From NCBI GenBank assembly GCA_015233785.1, contig JADFWT010000004.1, positions 1 through 60,259 of the forward strand: DNA of 60,259 bases, written 5' to 3'. The DNA comes from Magnetococcales bacterium (GTDB taxonomy: Bacteria; Pseudomonadota; Magnetococcia; Magnetococcales; JADFWT01). Positions 7,182 through 15,674 of this stretch are shown here, piece by piece. Both the position numbers and the translations under genes were made by a program. Position 1 is the stretch's first letter, and every line of letters begins with the position of its first letter. The notes under the pieces were generated by a model, which saw only the letters and a list, made by a program, of their open reading frames with translations, searched no databases and was not told where the DNA came from.

Positions 7182-9616
7182 GCGCCGCCAGCCTGACACC
7201 CGTATGGGCCGGTCGCCATCCTATTCAACGACTACTCTACCTTTTGGTAGCCATGGCCTTGGTGGTGACACTCTCCATTACGGCATTTCTTTTTTGGTGG
7301 GGCCATCTACACCGAGACCTGGAGGGCGTTGAGAGCGGTTATCACCTGGACGCGATCCAGTATAGCGCCCTTATCCATGAAGAATTGGGCGCCATTACCC
7401 TCCATCAAGCTGTAGAACAAGCTCATGCAAACGATCAAAACAAACATCACCACAAGGATTCTGAACAGGATGCCCACCCCCCTACGGCTACCAACCATGT
7501 CCACCAAGATTTCCTTAACCATAGCAACCACATTTTCATCATTCAAAAAGGGCTGAATAAACTCCTTAAGAACGACGCAAAATTTCCTAAACAAGCCGTC
7601 CGGCACGAAGATATAAAAATGGTCCAGGAGAAGCTGCAACGCCAATTCCGACAACTGGAAAAAGTATGGGAAGAAACCGGCCCGAATCAACCGATCAGCT
7701 TTCTCAACCAGAGCATTCGCTGGGTACACCCCATGTCGCTCACCTCCGAGCAACTCCGCCGCCTGCATCGGGCAGCCCATCAGACAAATCTCCAACACAT
7801 TGCTCAGAGCCGCCAACGCAATATCGGCTATTTATGGGGCGCCATCGGTACGCTGCTATTGTTAGGAGGTATTATCATCCAGCGATTACTACTGCTCATT
7901 GACGCCAACCTGATCCGCCAGGATGAGGCCCAACGTCAACTGGAAAGTAGCGCCCGTGCGTTGGCTGAAGGAGAGAAAAAATATCGCACCATTATTGATG
8001 CCACCGCTGAAGGGTTCTGGCTGTTCGATGCAAACGATCTGCATGTCATCGAAGTCAATGATGCACTCTGCCGTATGCTCGGCTACCAACGCACCGCCAT
8101 TCTGGGCCGTCCGCCGCTGGATTTTATCCACCCAGACAATATGCGTCACATCAAAGAAGTAGCCGGCAAGATTCTCTCCACCGACCACCGAAAATTCGAA
8201 ACCATTTTTCTTACCAAAGAGGGGATTTCACTCCACGCCCAAGTACACTGCACCACGCTTCATAACGAAAAAGGCCACCCACAATCTGCGTTTGCCTTCA
8301 TCACCGACATAACTCAGCTCAAAAAGATGGAAACGAGCATGCGCGATGCTAAAGAGGAGGCGGAGCGTGCCAATCTGGCCAAATCAGTATTTCTGGCGCA
8401 CATGAGCCATGAAATTCGGACGCCGCTTAATGCCATTCTCGGCATGGGTGAACTACTGATGGAGAACGCCGAAAATTCCGAACAGCGCCAATACCTTAAC
8501 AGCTCCCAAAAGGCCAGCAAAGCTCTACTCAACCTCATCGGCAACATTCTGGATTTCTCCAAAATTGAGGCGGGACAGCTCAAGTTGGAAACCATCCCCT
8601 TTGATCTGCGGGAGCTGCTGGAGGATGCCGCCCACGTCACCGCCTTTCTGGCGCAGGACAAAGGGCTGCTGCTACAGAGAAAGGTTGCACCAGCCATCCC
8701 CCACTGGGTGATGGGTGATCCGGTACGCATCAAACAGATCCTCATCAATCTGATCGGTAATGCCATCAAGTTTACTCCCGAAGGGGAGGTCACCCTCGCT
8801 GCGGACCTTACGGAAAAAAATTCGGTCCACTTCACCGTGCGAGACACCGGTATTGGCATCCCTCTGGAACGTCAATCGGCCATCTTCCGTCCATTCAGTC
8901 AGGCCGATCTCACCACCACACGGCGATTTGGCGGAGCGGGTTTGGGACTCAATATCTGCGCCAAGCTTGTGGAACAGATGGGGGGACGCATTTGGCTGGA
9001 GAGCCTACCTGAGGAGGGAAGTGCCTTTCAATTTGTGCTGCCACTCCCCCTGGCTCCGGCAGATAGAATCCCCAGAAAACGACCCCCCTTCCCTGGTTTA
9101 AACGATTTGGCACTCCTGGATGAGGATCGCCCACACGGCTCATCACGCCCATCGCACGATGAAGCACATGCCACTCGCCAACAGGGCCTCACGCCCCATA
9201 CACCTCCGCTAGAGATCCTGCTGGTGGAAGATGCCGAAGATAACCGGTTGCTCATCAAAGCCTATCTTAAAAAAACCGCACACCGTATCACCATGGCCGA
9301 AAACGGGCTGGAAGCGGTGAAAGCATTTCGCGCTCAACGTTTTGATCTGGTGCTGATGGATGTGCAGATGCCGGTGATGGACGGCATCGCCGCCACGCAT
9401 GAGTTGCGCCGTTGGGAAAAAGAGAAGCACACCATTCCCGTTCCAATCATCGCCCTGACGGCCCATGCTGTGAAAGACGTGATCCAGGCTACCAAAGAGG
9501 CCGGGTGCAACGGACATGTGACAAAGCCCATCACAAAGCAGCGACTTCTTGAGCTTCTTATGGAATATAAACAGGTATATTCAGGAGCTGAACGAACTGA
9601 CGGAGCACTAGGATGA
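7178..9616 (+). CDS. Hybrid sensor histidine kinase (TM-PAS-HisKA-HATPase-REC)
   Basis: The 812-residue protein has a membrane segment near 18-40 and a His/Asp-rich periplasmic stretch (HKHHHKDSEQDAH region, about 85-115). A second membrane segment lies near 215-245, then a PAS domain (~270-385), HisKA with [11 protein letters not shown] (phospho-acceptor His411), an HATPase with N box NLIGNAIKF and G box GGAGLGLNI, and a receiver with LMDVQMPVMDG (Asp728). The start is TTG at 7178, overlapping the previous stop and preceded by CAGGGG; an ATG at 7253 is a possible alternative. No DNA-binding output is attached. It overlaps the convergent AraC gene by nine bases. Confidence 0.9.
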   Translation: MSAASLTPVWAGRHPIQRLLYLLVAMALVVTLSITAFLFWWGHLHRDLEGVESGYHLDAIQYSALIHEELGAITLHQAVEQAHANDQNKHHHKDSEQDAHPPTATNHVHQDFLNHSNHIFIIQKGLNKLLKNDAKFPKQAVRHEDIKMVQEKLQRQFRQLEKVWEETGPNQPISFLNQSIRWVHPMSLTSEQLRRLHRAAHQTNLQHIAQSRQRNIGYLWGAIGTLLLLGGIIIQRLLLLIDANLIRQDEAQRQLESSARALAEGEKKYRTIIDATAEGFWLFDANDLHVIEVNDALCRMLGYQRTAILGRPPLDFIHPDNMRHIKEVAGKILSTDHRKFETIFLTKEGISLHAQVHCTTLHNEKGHPQSAFAFITDITQLKKMETSMRDAKEEAERANLAKSVFLAHMSHEIRTPLNAILGMGELLMENAENSEQRQYLNSSQKASKALLNLIGNILDFSKIEAGQLKLETIPFDLRELLEDAAHVTAFLAQDKGLLLQRKVAPAIPHWVMGDPVRIKQILINLIGNAIKFTPEGEVTLAADLTEKNSVHFTVRDTGIGIPLERQSAIFRPFSQADLTTTRRFGGAGLGLNICAKLVEQMGGRIWLESLPEEGSAFQFVLPLPLAPADRIPRKRPPFPGLNDLALLDEDRPHGSSRPSHDEAHATRQQGLTPHTPPLEILLVEDAEDNRLLIKAYLKKTAHRITMAENGLEAVKAFRAQRFDLVLMDVQMPVMDGIAATHELRRWEKEKHTIPVPIIALTAHAVKDVIQATKEAGCNGHVTKPITKQRLLELLMEYKQVYSGAERTDGALG

Positions 9617-10645
9617 TGGCCCACTCACGGGGTTATTAGGTTCCATGCTGCACGATAGACTCGAAGCTCGGTAACGCCCTGGCGCCATACCATAGCGTGC
9701 TGAAAATGCATTAATAAAATTATTCACATGATTGTAGCCAATGCGCCATGCAATCTCCTTAATAGGCAGATCGTGACGCACCAACAGTTGACGAGCATGC
9801 TCCAGCCGAAGATTGCGCAGATGGGCAAATGCTGTTTCGCCATAGAGCGCTTTAAAGCCGTAATTCAGAGCTTTGGGCGTCATGGAGACCGAAGCCGCCA
9901 ACGCCTGAAGATCCGGTGGATTCTGCATCTCCTGGATCAGTTGCTCCCGAGCCGCTTCAATTTTTTCCAACTGCACACGCCCCAACTTGAACAAGGAGTC
10001 GCGAGGATCCTTCAACTCTTGCAACAGTGACAGATGTTGACCAAACAGATCATACAGGCGTGCTTCAAAAAAGAGCTTGCTCATCACCCCCGTATACTGA
10101 CAGTTCAGTAACTCCTCCACCATACGACGCATGGTACTGTTCTGCCCACACTCCATGGCCAACGACTCATAACTCCGCCGCTCCACGATACTTCGGTAAG
10201 CTTTTGGAATGGATGACACACCATTAAAAATCTTTTTGCAGAACGATAAAGAGAGCACCAACGCAACCCAGCGCAGACGTCGATGCACGATAAATTTCGT
10301 CCCTGCGACAGAGGGGGATAGAACGGCATGCCGCCCTTGTTTTATGGAAAACGGCTGACGTTGATTAGGAATCGAGACAGAGCATCTTCCCTCTATTGGA
10401 AAGAAAAGACAGATCGACGTATCCGGCTCAAAATGTTCGGCATCCAACATCACATCGACACCATCGGCCTCAACGTCGAGCAAGTAGATCTTCCCACCCT
10501 TCCGGGGCTCAACCATCTGCATGAAACCATACAAGGAGTCATCGTCATAGATGATCTTTTTAGAAAAGCTCACCCCCTGCTTATCGCCCTTTTCATCAAA
10601 TGATATCCATGCAAATGGATCTGTATTATCCAGCATATCGACCAT
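9608..10645 (-). CDS. AraC-family transcriptional regulator
   Basis: The C-terminal ~100 residues (about 235-335) carry the double helix-turn-helix of AraC regulators: 'LAASVSMTPKALNYGFKALYG' for the first and 'LPIKEIAWRIGYNHVNNFINAF' for the second, ending with the usual 'ARYGMAPGRYR'. The N-terminal 220 residues look like a beta-rich effector or dimerisation domain without a clear match. The gene is convergent with the hybrid kinase and divergent from the hemerythrin gene across a 646-bp gap. That makes the hemerythrin gene, or the AraC gene itself, the likeliest target. No strong ribosome site is visible; the fourth codon (ATG at 10636) is an alternative start. Confidence 0.85.
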   Translation of the reverse strand: MVDMLDNTDPFAWISFDEKGDKQGVSFSKKIIYDDDSLYGFMQMVEPRKGGKIYLLDVEADGVDVMLDAEHFEPDTSICLFFPIEGRCSVSIPNQRQPFSIKQGRHAVLSPSVAGTKFIVHRRLRWVALVLSLSFCKKIFNGVSSIPKAYRSIVERRSYESLAMECGQNSTMRRMVEELLNCQYTGVMSKLFFEARLYDLFGQHLSLLQELKDPRDSLFKLGRVQLEKIEAAREQLIQEMQNPPDLQALAASVSMTPKALNYGFKALYGETAFAHLRNLRLEHARQLLVRHDLPIKEIAWRIGYNHVNNFINAFSARYGMAPGRYRASSLSCSMEPNNPVSGPSS

Positions 10646-11291
10646 ATTGCTGTTAAGTTTACGACCAGTCGCATGCTACTCCCTAAGACAACACGCACAA
10701 CAATGACTTCGACAAAAAAATATCGTATTTAGATGACCGGTCACGAAGTGATACGAACTATAGCAAAACCTCTACCGAACCTCGGGTAAAAACCTTTAAA
10801 CATAGAAGATTCTTTTTTACATAGTTATGCAGGCATTTCCCTTTGCAAAATTCAACAAAACCGCCCAAGAATAATTCATGATCATTAAAATAATATACTG
10901 AGAATTATTTCTTGACCATTATAACTCTATGATGTTACACACCAATTGATCATACACCGATAAGCATCATCAAAAAGGTGCTAAAACCTAGAAAACCAGC
11001 CCTCTTCCGGCAATGCAGTACAACAGTTTAGATGATAATGGTACTGACTGACATGAAATTTTTCACGAAACGGGTAGTATGCCGAATCATATATTGATAT
11101 TATGGGATAGATCTATGGGGAAGTAGATCTAATAATAGGCTCAAAGATAGCCATCAATTAAGGGGCGAGAAAAGCCCTGGCAGGCACCACTCGCCAACTG
11201 CCACACATCGCATGCGCTGCCCGCAACCAGATTAGACGGACTTGTGGATCTTGAGGTGCACGCTCCCACCACAATCATAAGGGAAATCACC
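10646..11291. promoter_or_regulatory. AT-rich divergent intergenic region
   Basis: No gene is seen in these ~650 bases between the AraC gene (minus) and the hemerythrin gene (plus). The stretch is clearly AT-richer than its flanks. It contains an AT-rich inverted repeat (10867-10877 with 10902-10913, one bulge) around the palindrome ATGATCAT (10878-10885). These are plausible regulator sites, but no consensus promoter could be assigned with confidence. Confidence 0.4.
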
Positions 11292-11945
11292 ATGCGCCCG
11301 CGTCACAACCGACCCCAGCCAGCCACGAACTCCGAAAATCCTGAACTCAATCAGAAGATTGCCCAACTCACTCAGGAGGCAGAAGAGCGCGCCAATAAGA
11401 AAGGGCCGTTGCAGCCCTATACTGTGGAACGTTTCCGGGAAACCATGTTCTCCAAATTGCGCCGTGTCGGTGCTCCAGAATTTGATCGACACCATGAACA
11501 ATTAGTAAGTTATATTGTTGATGTTTATGAAGTTGTTCAAGTTCTCCAACGCAAGCGGCCAAGCGATGACGTACTTGAACAACTAAGCATATCATTAGAT
11601 AAGTTGCAAGAATATACCGTCTACCATTTTCGTGAGGAAGAGCGCTTCTTAGAAGAGATTAACTACCCCCAATTAGAACCTCACAAAGAGCTACATAAAG
11701 CCTTTGTTTCGCGCTTCATACAAATCCGACGCGATATTCATGACGGCAAGCCTCACTATGTGCTTGATCTGTTTTTCTCTACCTTCAGTTGGCTGTTCGA
11801 ACACATCAACACCCATGACATGCAATATGGGCGATACTTCAAAGAGTCCTGTGGATCTCGCAGACCGAAACGTTCCCCCTCTACCATGTCTTCACCGAAA
11901 ACTTCACATCCTTCACCAAGATCAACTCATGCCCCTCCTGATTGA
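11292..11945 (+). CDS. Bacteriohemerythrin-like oxygen-binding protein
   Basis: The preferred ATG at 11292 has AAGGGA seven bases upstream; a GTG at 11244 would add 16 residues. The product (~217 residues) contains the hemerythrin ligand pattern: DRHHEQLV, then VYHFREEERFLEE, HKELHKAF, and HINTHDMQYGRYF near residue 180. These supply the His, Glu and Asp ligands of a di-iron O2 site. A basic N-terminal tail of ~65 residues precedes the fold. There is no signal peptide, so it is cytosolic. The C-terminal 20 residues are low-complexity (Ser/Pro/Lys) and lie antisense to the end of the convergent gene, which suggests the frame was extended into it. Confidence 0.85.
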   Translation: MRPRHNRPQPATNSENPELNQKIAQLTQEAEERANKKGPLQPYTVERFRETMFSKLRRVGAPEFDRHHEQLVSYIVDVYEVVQVLQRKRPSDDVLEQLSISLDKLQEYTVYHFREEERFLEEINYPQLEPHKELHKAFVSRFIQIRRDIHDGKPHYVLDLFFSTFSWLFEHINTHDMQYGRYFKESCGSRRPKRSPSTMSSPKTSHPSPRSTHAPPD

Positions 11946-12492
11946 AATGTAGAGGTTCTGCTCCGGCGGCTTCAATTTTGCCATCGACTTCACGCTGGCC
12001 GGCGATGGTAATGGTCTCACCCTTTTGTATCTTAAAAATTTTATCTCGTAGAGTTTTCGCATTCTCCGGAATCAAATGCAGCACGGCCAAGGAACCTTTG
12101 GGAGGCCGTTGTCGTCGCCATAGAAAAGCATAGACCCCATCACGCATCCGCCGTACTTTTACAATGTCAGGGTTGTTGAAATCCTCTGTTGTCAGCACCA
12201 GATGATGGCTCACCAACGGAATATGCGGATGGGGTTCAGCCACATCTATTCGACGCACCCGACCAGTATGGGAAACCATTTTTCCCCAGCCGCTTCGATA
12301 AGTCGCATCACGATAATCAACAAAGTCAGGTGGACCTGGCACCGGAATATGCAAATAGCTGAAATAGAGCGCAACCACAGCTCCCAAAGAAAGGATGGTC
12401 AGTGTGATTCGGGTCTGTGAATTCATCATAAATGGGATCTCTGGCATTGGGTGGAATAACGCACAATGCATGGGCCGCATCGCACCAATCAT
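11881..12492 (-). CDS. Unknown membrane-anchored protein, paralogue of the gene at 26346-26948
   Basis: The start at 12492 has a strong AAGGTGAG site; ATGs at 12447 and 12426 are alternatives nearer the membrane segment. One hydrophobic segment (TLTILSLGAVVALYFSYL) is followed by a soluble domain of ~150 residues with the features VSHHLVLTTEDF, a Trp-Arg-Arg-rich turn (FLWRRQRPPKGSL), LHLIPENAK and the motif GQREVDGKI. A second gene in this window (26346-26948) shares all of these, so they form a family. I know no function for it. The KGETITIAGQREVDG stretch resembles a beta-barrel (OB-like) turn, which is only a guess. Its 3' end overlaps the hemerythrin gene by 65 bp. Confidence 0.7.
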   Translation of the reverse strand: MIGAMRPMHCALFHPMPEIPFMMNSQTRITLTILSLGAVVALYFSYLHIPVPGPPDFVDYRDATYRSGWGKMVSHTGRVRRIDVAEPHPHIPLVSHHLVLTTEDFNNPDIVKVRRMRDGVYAFLWRRQRPPKGSLAVLHLIPENAKTLRDKIFKIQKGETITIAGQREVDGKIEAAGAEPLHFNQEGHELILVKDVKFSVKTW

Positions 12493-12737
12493 AATCTCAC
12501 CTTCTTTCACAGCCCCTCTTTTATCAGTTGCAATGCCCGGACACCAGCTTCGAAAAATAAAGATATGGTGTGTGTTTTCCATAGATTACCATTCGCAACC
12601 TCTTGCACAAAGATGTCAAATAGCGGTATAAACTCTTCTTCGAATGTGAACTAAATTTTACATACGATCGGCACAACAGCTTATCCGGACACTGATACCA
12701 TTCTTCACTAGGTTGCAACTGACTGAAGGCAAATCTC

Positions 12738-15587
12738 ATGCGTCTCTTCTCAACGGTATCGACCATTCTCAAGTGGCCATTTAACACCGTCACACTACGT
12801 GAGCGCCTACTCCTTCTCCTGCTTGTCCCTCTTATGGGAATTATCCTGTTTTCTGCCCATGAGATTTTCCAAGCTTGGAAAGTATCAGAAGAGATGAAAG
12901 AGATTGGCCAGCGCTCCGATCACACCTTGGGTATCAACCAACTTTTGCAAGCCATTCAACGCGAGAGAGAACTTACCGCCAGCTATCTTGGCAGTGAGGG
13001 AACACAACACAAACAGGCGCTCAATATTCAACGCCAATCAACCGACCAGCTTGCCGACCATCTGCGTGAAGTGATGGACAGTCATTCCATGAAGGCCTCG
13101 TCATTGGCCCAGCCTCCCATAGCATGGCTGAATTACGAAGCTTCCCGGCTGGGACTGAAGTCGGTACGTAATAAAGTCGATCAGCTGACCCTCTCATTTT
13201 ACCGTGCCAACAGCTACTACAGCGAGATGATCCGAGCACTTCTGGACACTGCGGACCATATGATGCGCCACGCCCCGGATCTGGCACTGGCCAATCTCAG
13301 CTTTGCCCATATCAATTTTCTACGGGGCCTGGAACAGGTGGACCAGGAACGATCTGTGTTGGCCAATGCCTTTGTGCGCGGTGGATTTGAACATGGCATG
13401 TATGCCCTGTTCCAAACGCTTGAGGTTGGGCAGAAAATCTACTTCGGAGTCTTTCGCCGAACCGCCCAGCAAAAGGATATTCACCTCTTCAACAAGATCA
13501 CCAGAAGCCCGGAAGCCGCCGAAGTGGCACGCATGAAAGAGCGAGCCTTTGCCAGTGGGACAGCAACACGCCTCTATGTGCTTCTGGGACGTCTATATCG
13601 CCATATGGCCTTACGAGGCGTCTATCACTCTTTTAAAAATCTGGTACTGCGCGGCTCCCGCTATGGCCATGACAATAATCTTCCCAATCCCGACTTACAG
13701 AAACGCTATCGGGCCGAGTTCTATACCAGCTATCAAGCCTCTCAAAAAATCATCAAGAAGATTTTAGCTCTACCCCCCAAAGAGCTGCCATCTGAACAGC
13801 GTCGATTGGTGGAGATCATCCGTGAGAACCTGCGTGCCTACCAAGCCAATGTCGCGTTGGTGATTCAACAGCAGAATGCAGGCCAGTCCATCTATAGGAT
13901 CGACCAGGATCCCAATCATGGCGTTAAAATCAATGACACGCCCGCCTTCCATGCCATCGAGAAGCTTATGAATACCACTGCTGTCGGGGCCTTTGACGTC
14001 TCCCCGAATGCCTGGTTACAAGTCAGCGCCATAAAACGGACCAAACTGCGAGCCTTGGAGAAACGGTTGGCACATGCCGTAAAAGAGCGTGCTGAAGAAG
14101 CAAGACATGAAGCTTTTACGCTGTTAATCAGCGCGATGCTCATTACCCTCATCATGGTGACGATCATCAGCCTGCTGGGTGGCCGGTTGATCCTTTCATT
14201 GCAACGGCGTGTCAAGCGTCTTGTCACCTCCGTGGATCGAATCGCCAACGGCCATCTTGACGAACGCTACCCTGTTCAGCTCAACGATGAAATCGGCCAT
14301 TTAGGTGAACGTGTCAACCTCATGGCCGAGCGGCTGGATCTCCACCACACCACATCCGCCATCATACGAGATCTCCTGGAATCAGCTCTGGAACCAACCC
14401 CACTCCAAGACCAACTGGACCAATCGCTCACGCTACTATTTTTTCAGGACAACCTCCCCATTCAGGCCAAAGGCTCCATCTTCCTGGTAGATGAGGAGTC
14501 CGACGAACTGGTCATGGTCTCCCATCATGGTCTTCACCCTCATCTGCTGTCCGAATGCGCCCGCATCAAACCCGGCCACTGTCTCTGCGGCCAAGCGGCC
14601 CAGAGCCGAGAGCCGGTACTGGCCGCCTGCCTCGACGAACGTCACTCGGTACACTTTGACGACATTCAACCCCACGGCCACGTCTGCCTGCCGATTCTCT
14701 ACCGGGATAAACTTCTGGGGGTGTTCAACCTCTACTTACCGGATGGCCACCACTGCACCGCTTCGGAACTCGCCTTTTACGAAGCGATTGTGGATACCCT
14801 GGCAGGTGTTATCGTGCGCAAACGGGTGGAAGAAGAGGTAGAACGGTTCCGTGGACGGCTGTTGTTTGAACGGACCTTTATTGAAGAAATTGTCGCTAAG
14901 ATGAGGGCATCCAGCCGGTTTGATGGGAAAGATCTGCGCACATTAGAGGCGCCGGTAGAGCGTACGGCTGGAGATATCCTACTCTCGGCCTATCGGCCCA
15001 GTGGCGGACATCACGTCATGATGGGGGATTTTACCGGCCACGGACTTTCTGCTGCAATTGGCGGGCCTATGGTATCGGATATCTTCTACGCCATGACCGC
15101 CAAAAACTTTGCCTTGCAAGAGATTATTGATGAGATCAATCAACAATTGGTGAGCAAAACCCCGGCAGGAATGTTCATGGCCGCGGTATTCATTGAGCTG
15201 GACAATGGACAGAACCAAGCACGAATCTGGAACTGTAGCACCCCGGATGTACTGCTGTTTCGGGATGGCGAACTACATGATCGGGTGACCTCAGGCTATC
15301 TGGCAAGAGGCATCATTGAGAGCAAGGAATCCCCCCCTACTGAAGTCAGCCTCTGCCCCGGAGATCGCCTGATCGCCTGTACCGACGGCGTAACTGAGAC
15401 CTTCAACCGTAACAATGAAGAGCTAAAACAGAAGGGAGTAGATGCACTTCTGGAACAAATCATTCAGCACAATGGACCGTTGGATGAGCTACTCCAAGGA
15501 CTCTCCAAGTTTCGACAAGGCGTTGAACAAGCGGATGATATTACCGTGGTAGAGGTGCGGGTGGTGGATTTTGGAATCGCTGGGTAA
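12738..15587 (+). CDS. NIT-HAMP-GAF-PP2C (SpoIIE/RsbU-like) membrane phosphatase
   Basis: The 949-residue protein has a membrane segment (23-45) and a ~410-residue outer region that begins like the NIT nitrate/nitrite-sensing domain (LGINQLLQAIQRERELTASYL). A second membrane segment (461-485), a HAMP domain, a GAF domain (~545-700) and a PP2C-type phosphatase follow. The phosphatase carries the metal-binding pattern MGDFTGHGLSAAIGG (~762-776), CTDGVTE (~880) and ADDITVV (~932). SpoIIE/RsbU enzymes dephosphorylate STAS-domain antagonists. A STAS and an RsbW-like gene lie 12 kb away at 27.2-28.0 kb and could be partners; that link is inference. The start has AAGG upstream. Confidence 0.88.
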   Translation: MRLFSTVSTILKWPFNTVTLRERLLLLLLVPLMGIILFSAHEIFQAWKVSEEMKEIGQRSDHTLGINQLLQAIQRERELTASYLGSEGTQHKQALNIQRQSTDQLADHLREVMDSHSMKASSLAQPPIAWLNYEASRLGLKSVRNKVDQLTLSFYRANSYYSEMIRALLDTADHMMRHAPDLALANLSFAHINFLRGLEQVDQERSVLANAFVRGGFEHGMYALFQTLEVGQKIYFGVFRRTAQQKDIHLFNKITRSPEAAEVARMKERAFASGTATRLYVLLGRLYRHMALRGVYHSFKNLVLRGSRYGHDNNLPNPDLQKRYRAEFYTSYQASQKIIKKILALPPKELPSEQRRLVEIIRENLRAYQANVALVIQQQNAGQSIYRIDQDPNHGVKINDTPAFHAIEKLMNTTAVGAFDVSPNAWLQVSAIKRTKLRALEKRLAHAVKERAEEARHEAFTLLISAMLITLIMVTIISLLGGRLILSLQRRVKRLVTSVDRIANGHLDERYPVQLNDEIGHLGERVNLMAERLDLHHTTSAIIRDLLESALEPTPLQDQLDQSLTLLFFQDNLPIQAKGSIFLVDEESDELVMVSHHGLHPHLLSECARIKPGHCLCGQAAQSREPVLAACLDERHSVHFDDIQPHGHVCLPILYRDKLLGVFNLYLPDGHHCTASELAFYEAIVDTLAGVIVRKRVEEEVERFRGRLLFERTFIEEIVAKMRASSRFDGKDLRTLEAPVERTAGDILLSAYRPSGGHHVMMGDFTGHGLSAAIGGPMVSDIFYAMTAKNFALQEIIDEINQQLVSKTPAGMFMAAVFIELDNGQNQARIWNCSTPDVLLFRDGELHDRVTSGYLARGIIESKESPPTEVSLCPGDRLIACTDGVTETFNRNNEELKQKGVDALLEQIIQHNGPLDELLQGLSKFRQGVEQADDITVVEVRVVDFGIAG

Positions 15588-15674
15588 GATGGACCGATTC
15601 CCATCCCCATCGTCACTTTGCTAGGATAGTGTAATGACCTCTCCGCGCCGTTCCACCCTGACAAGGAGCCCACC

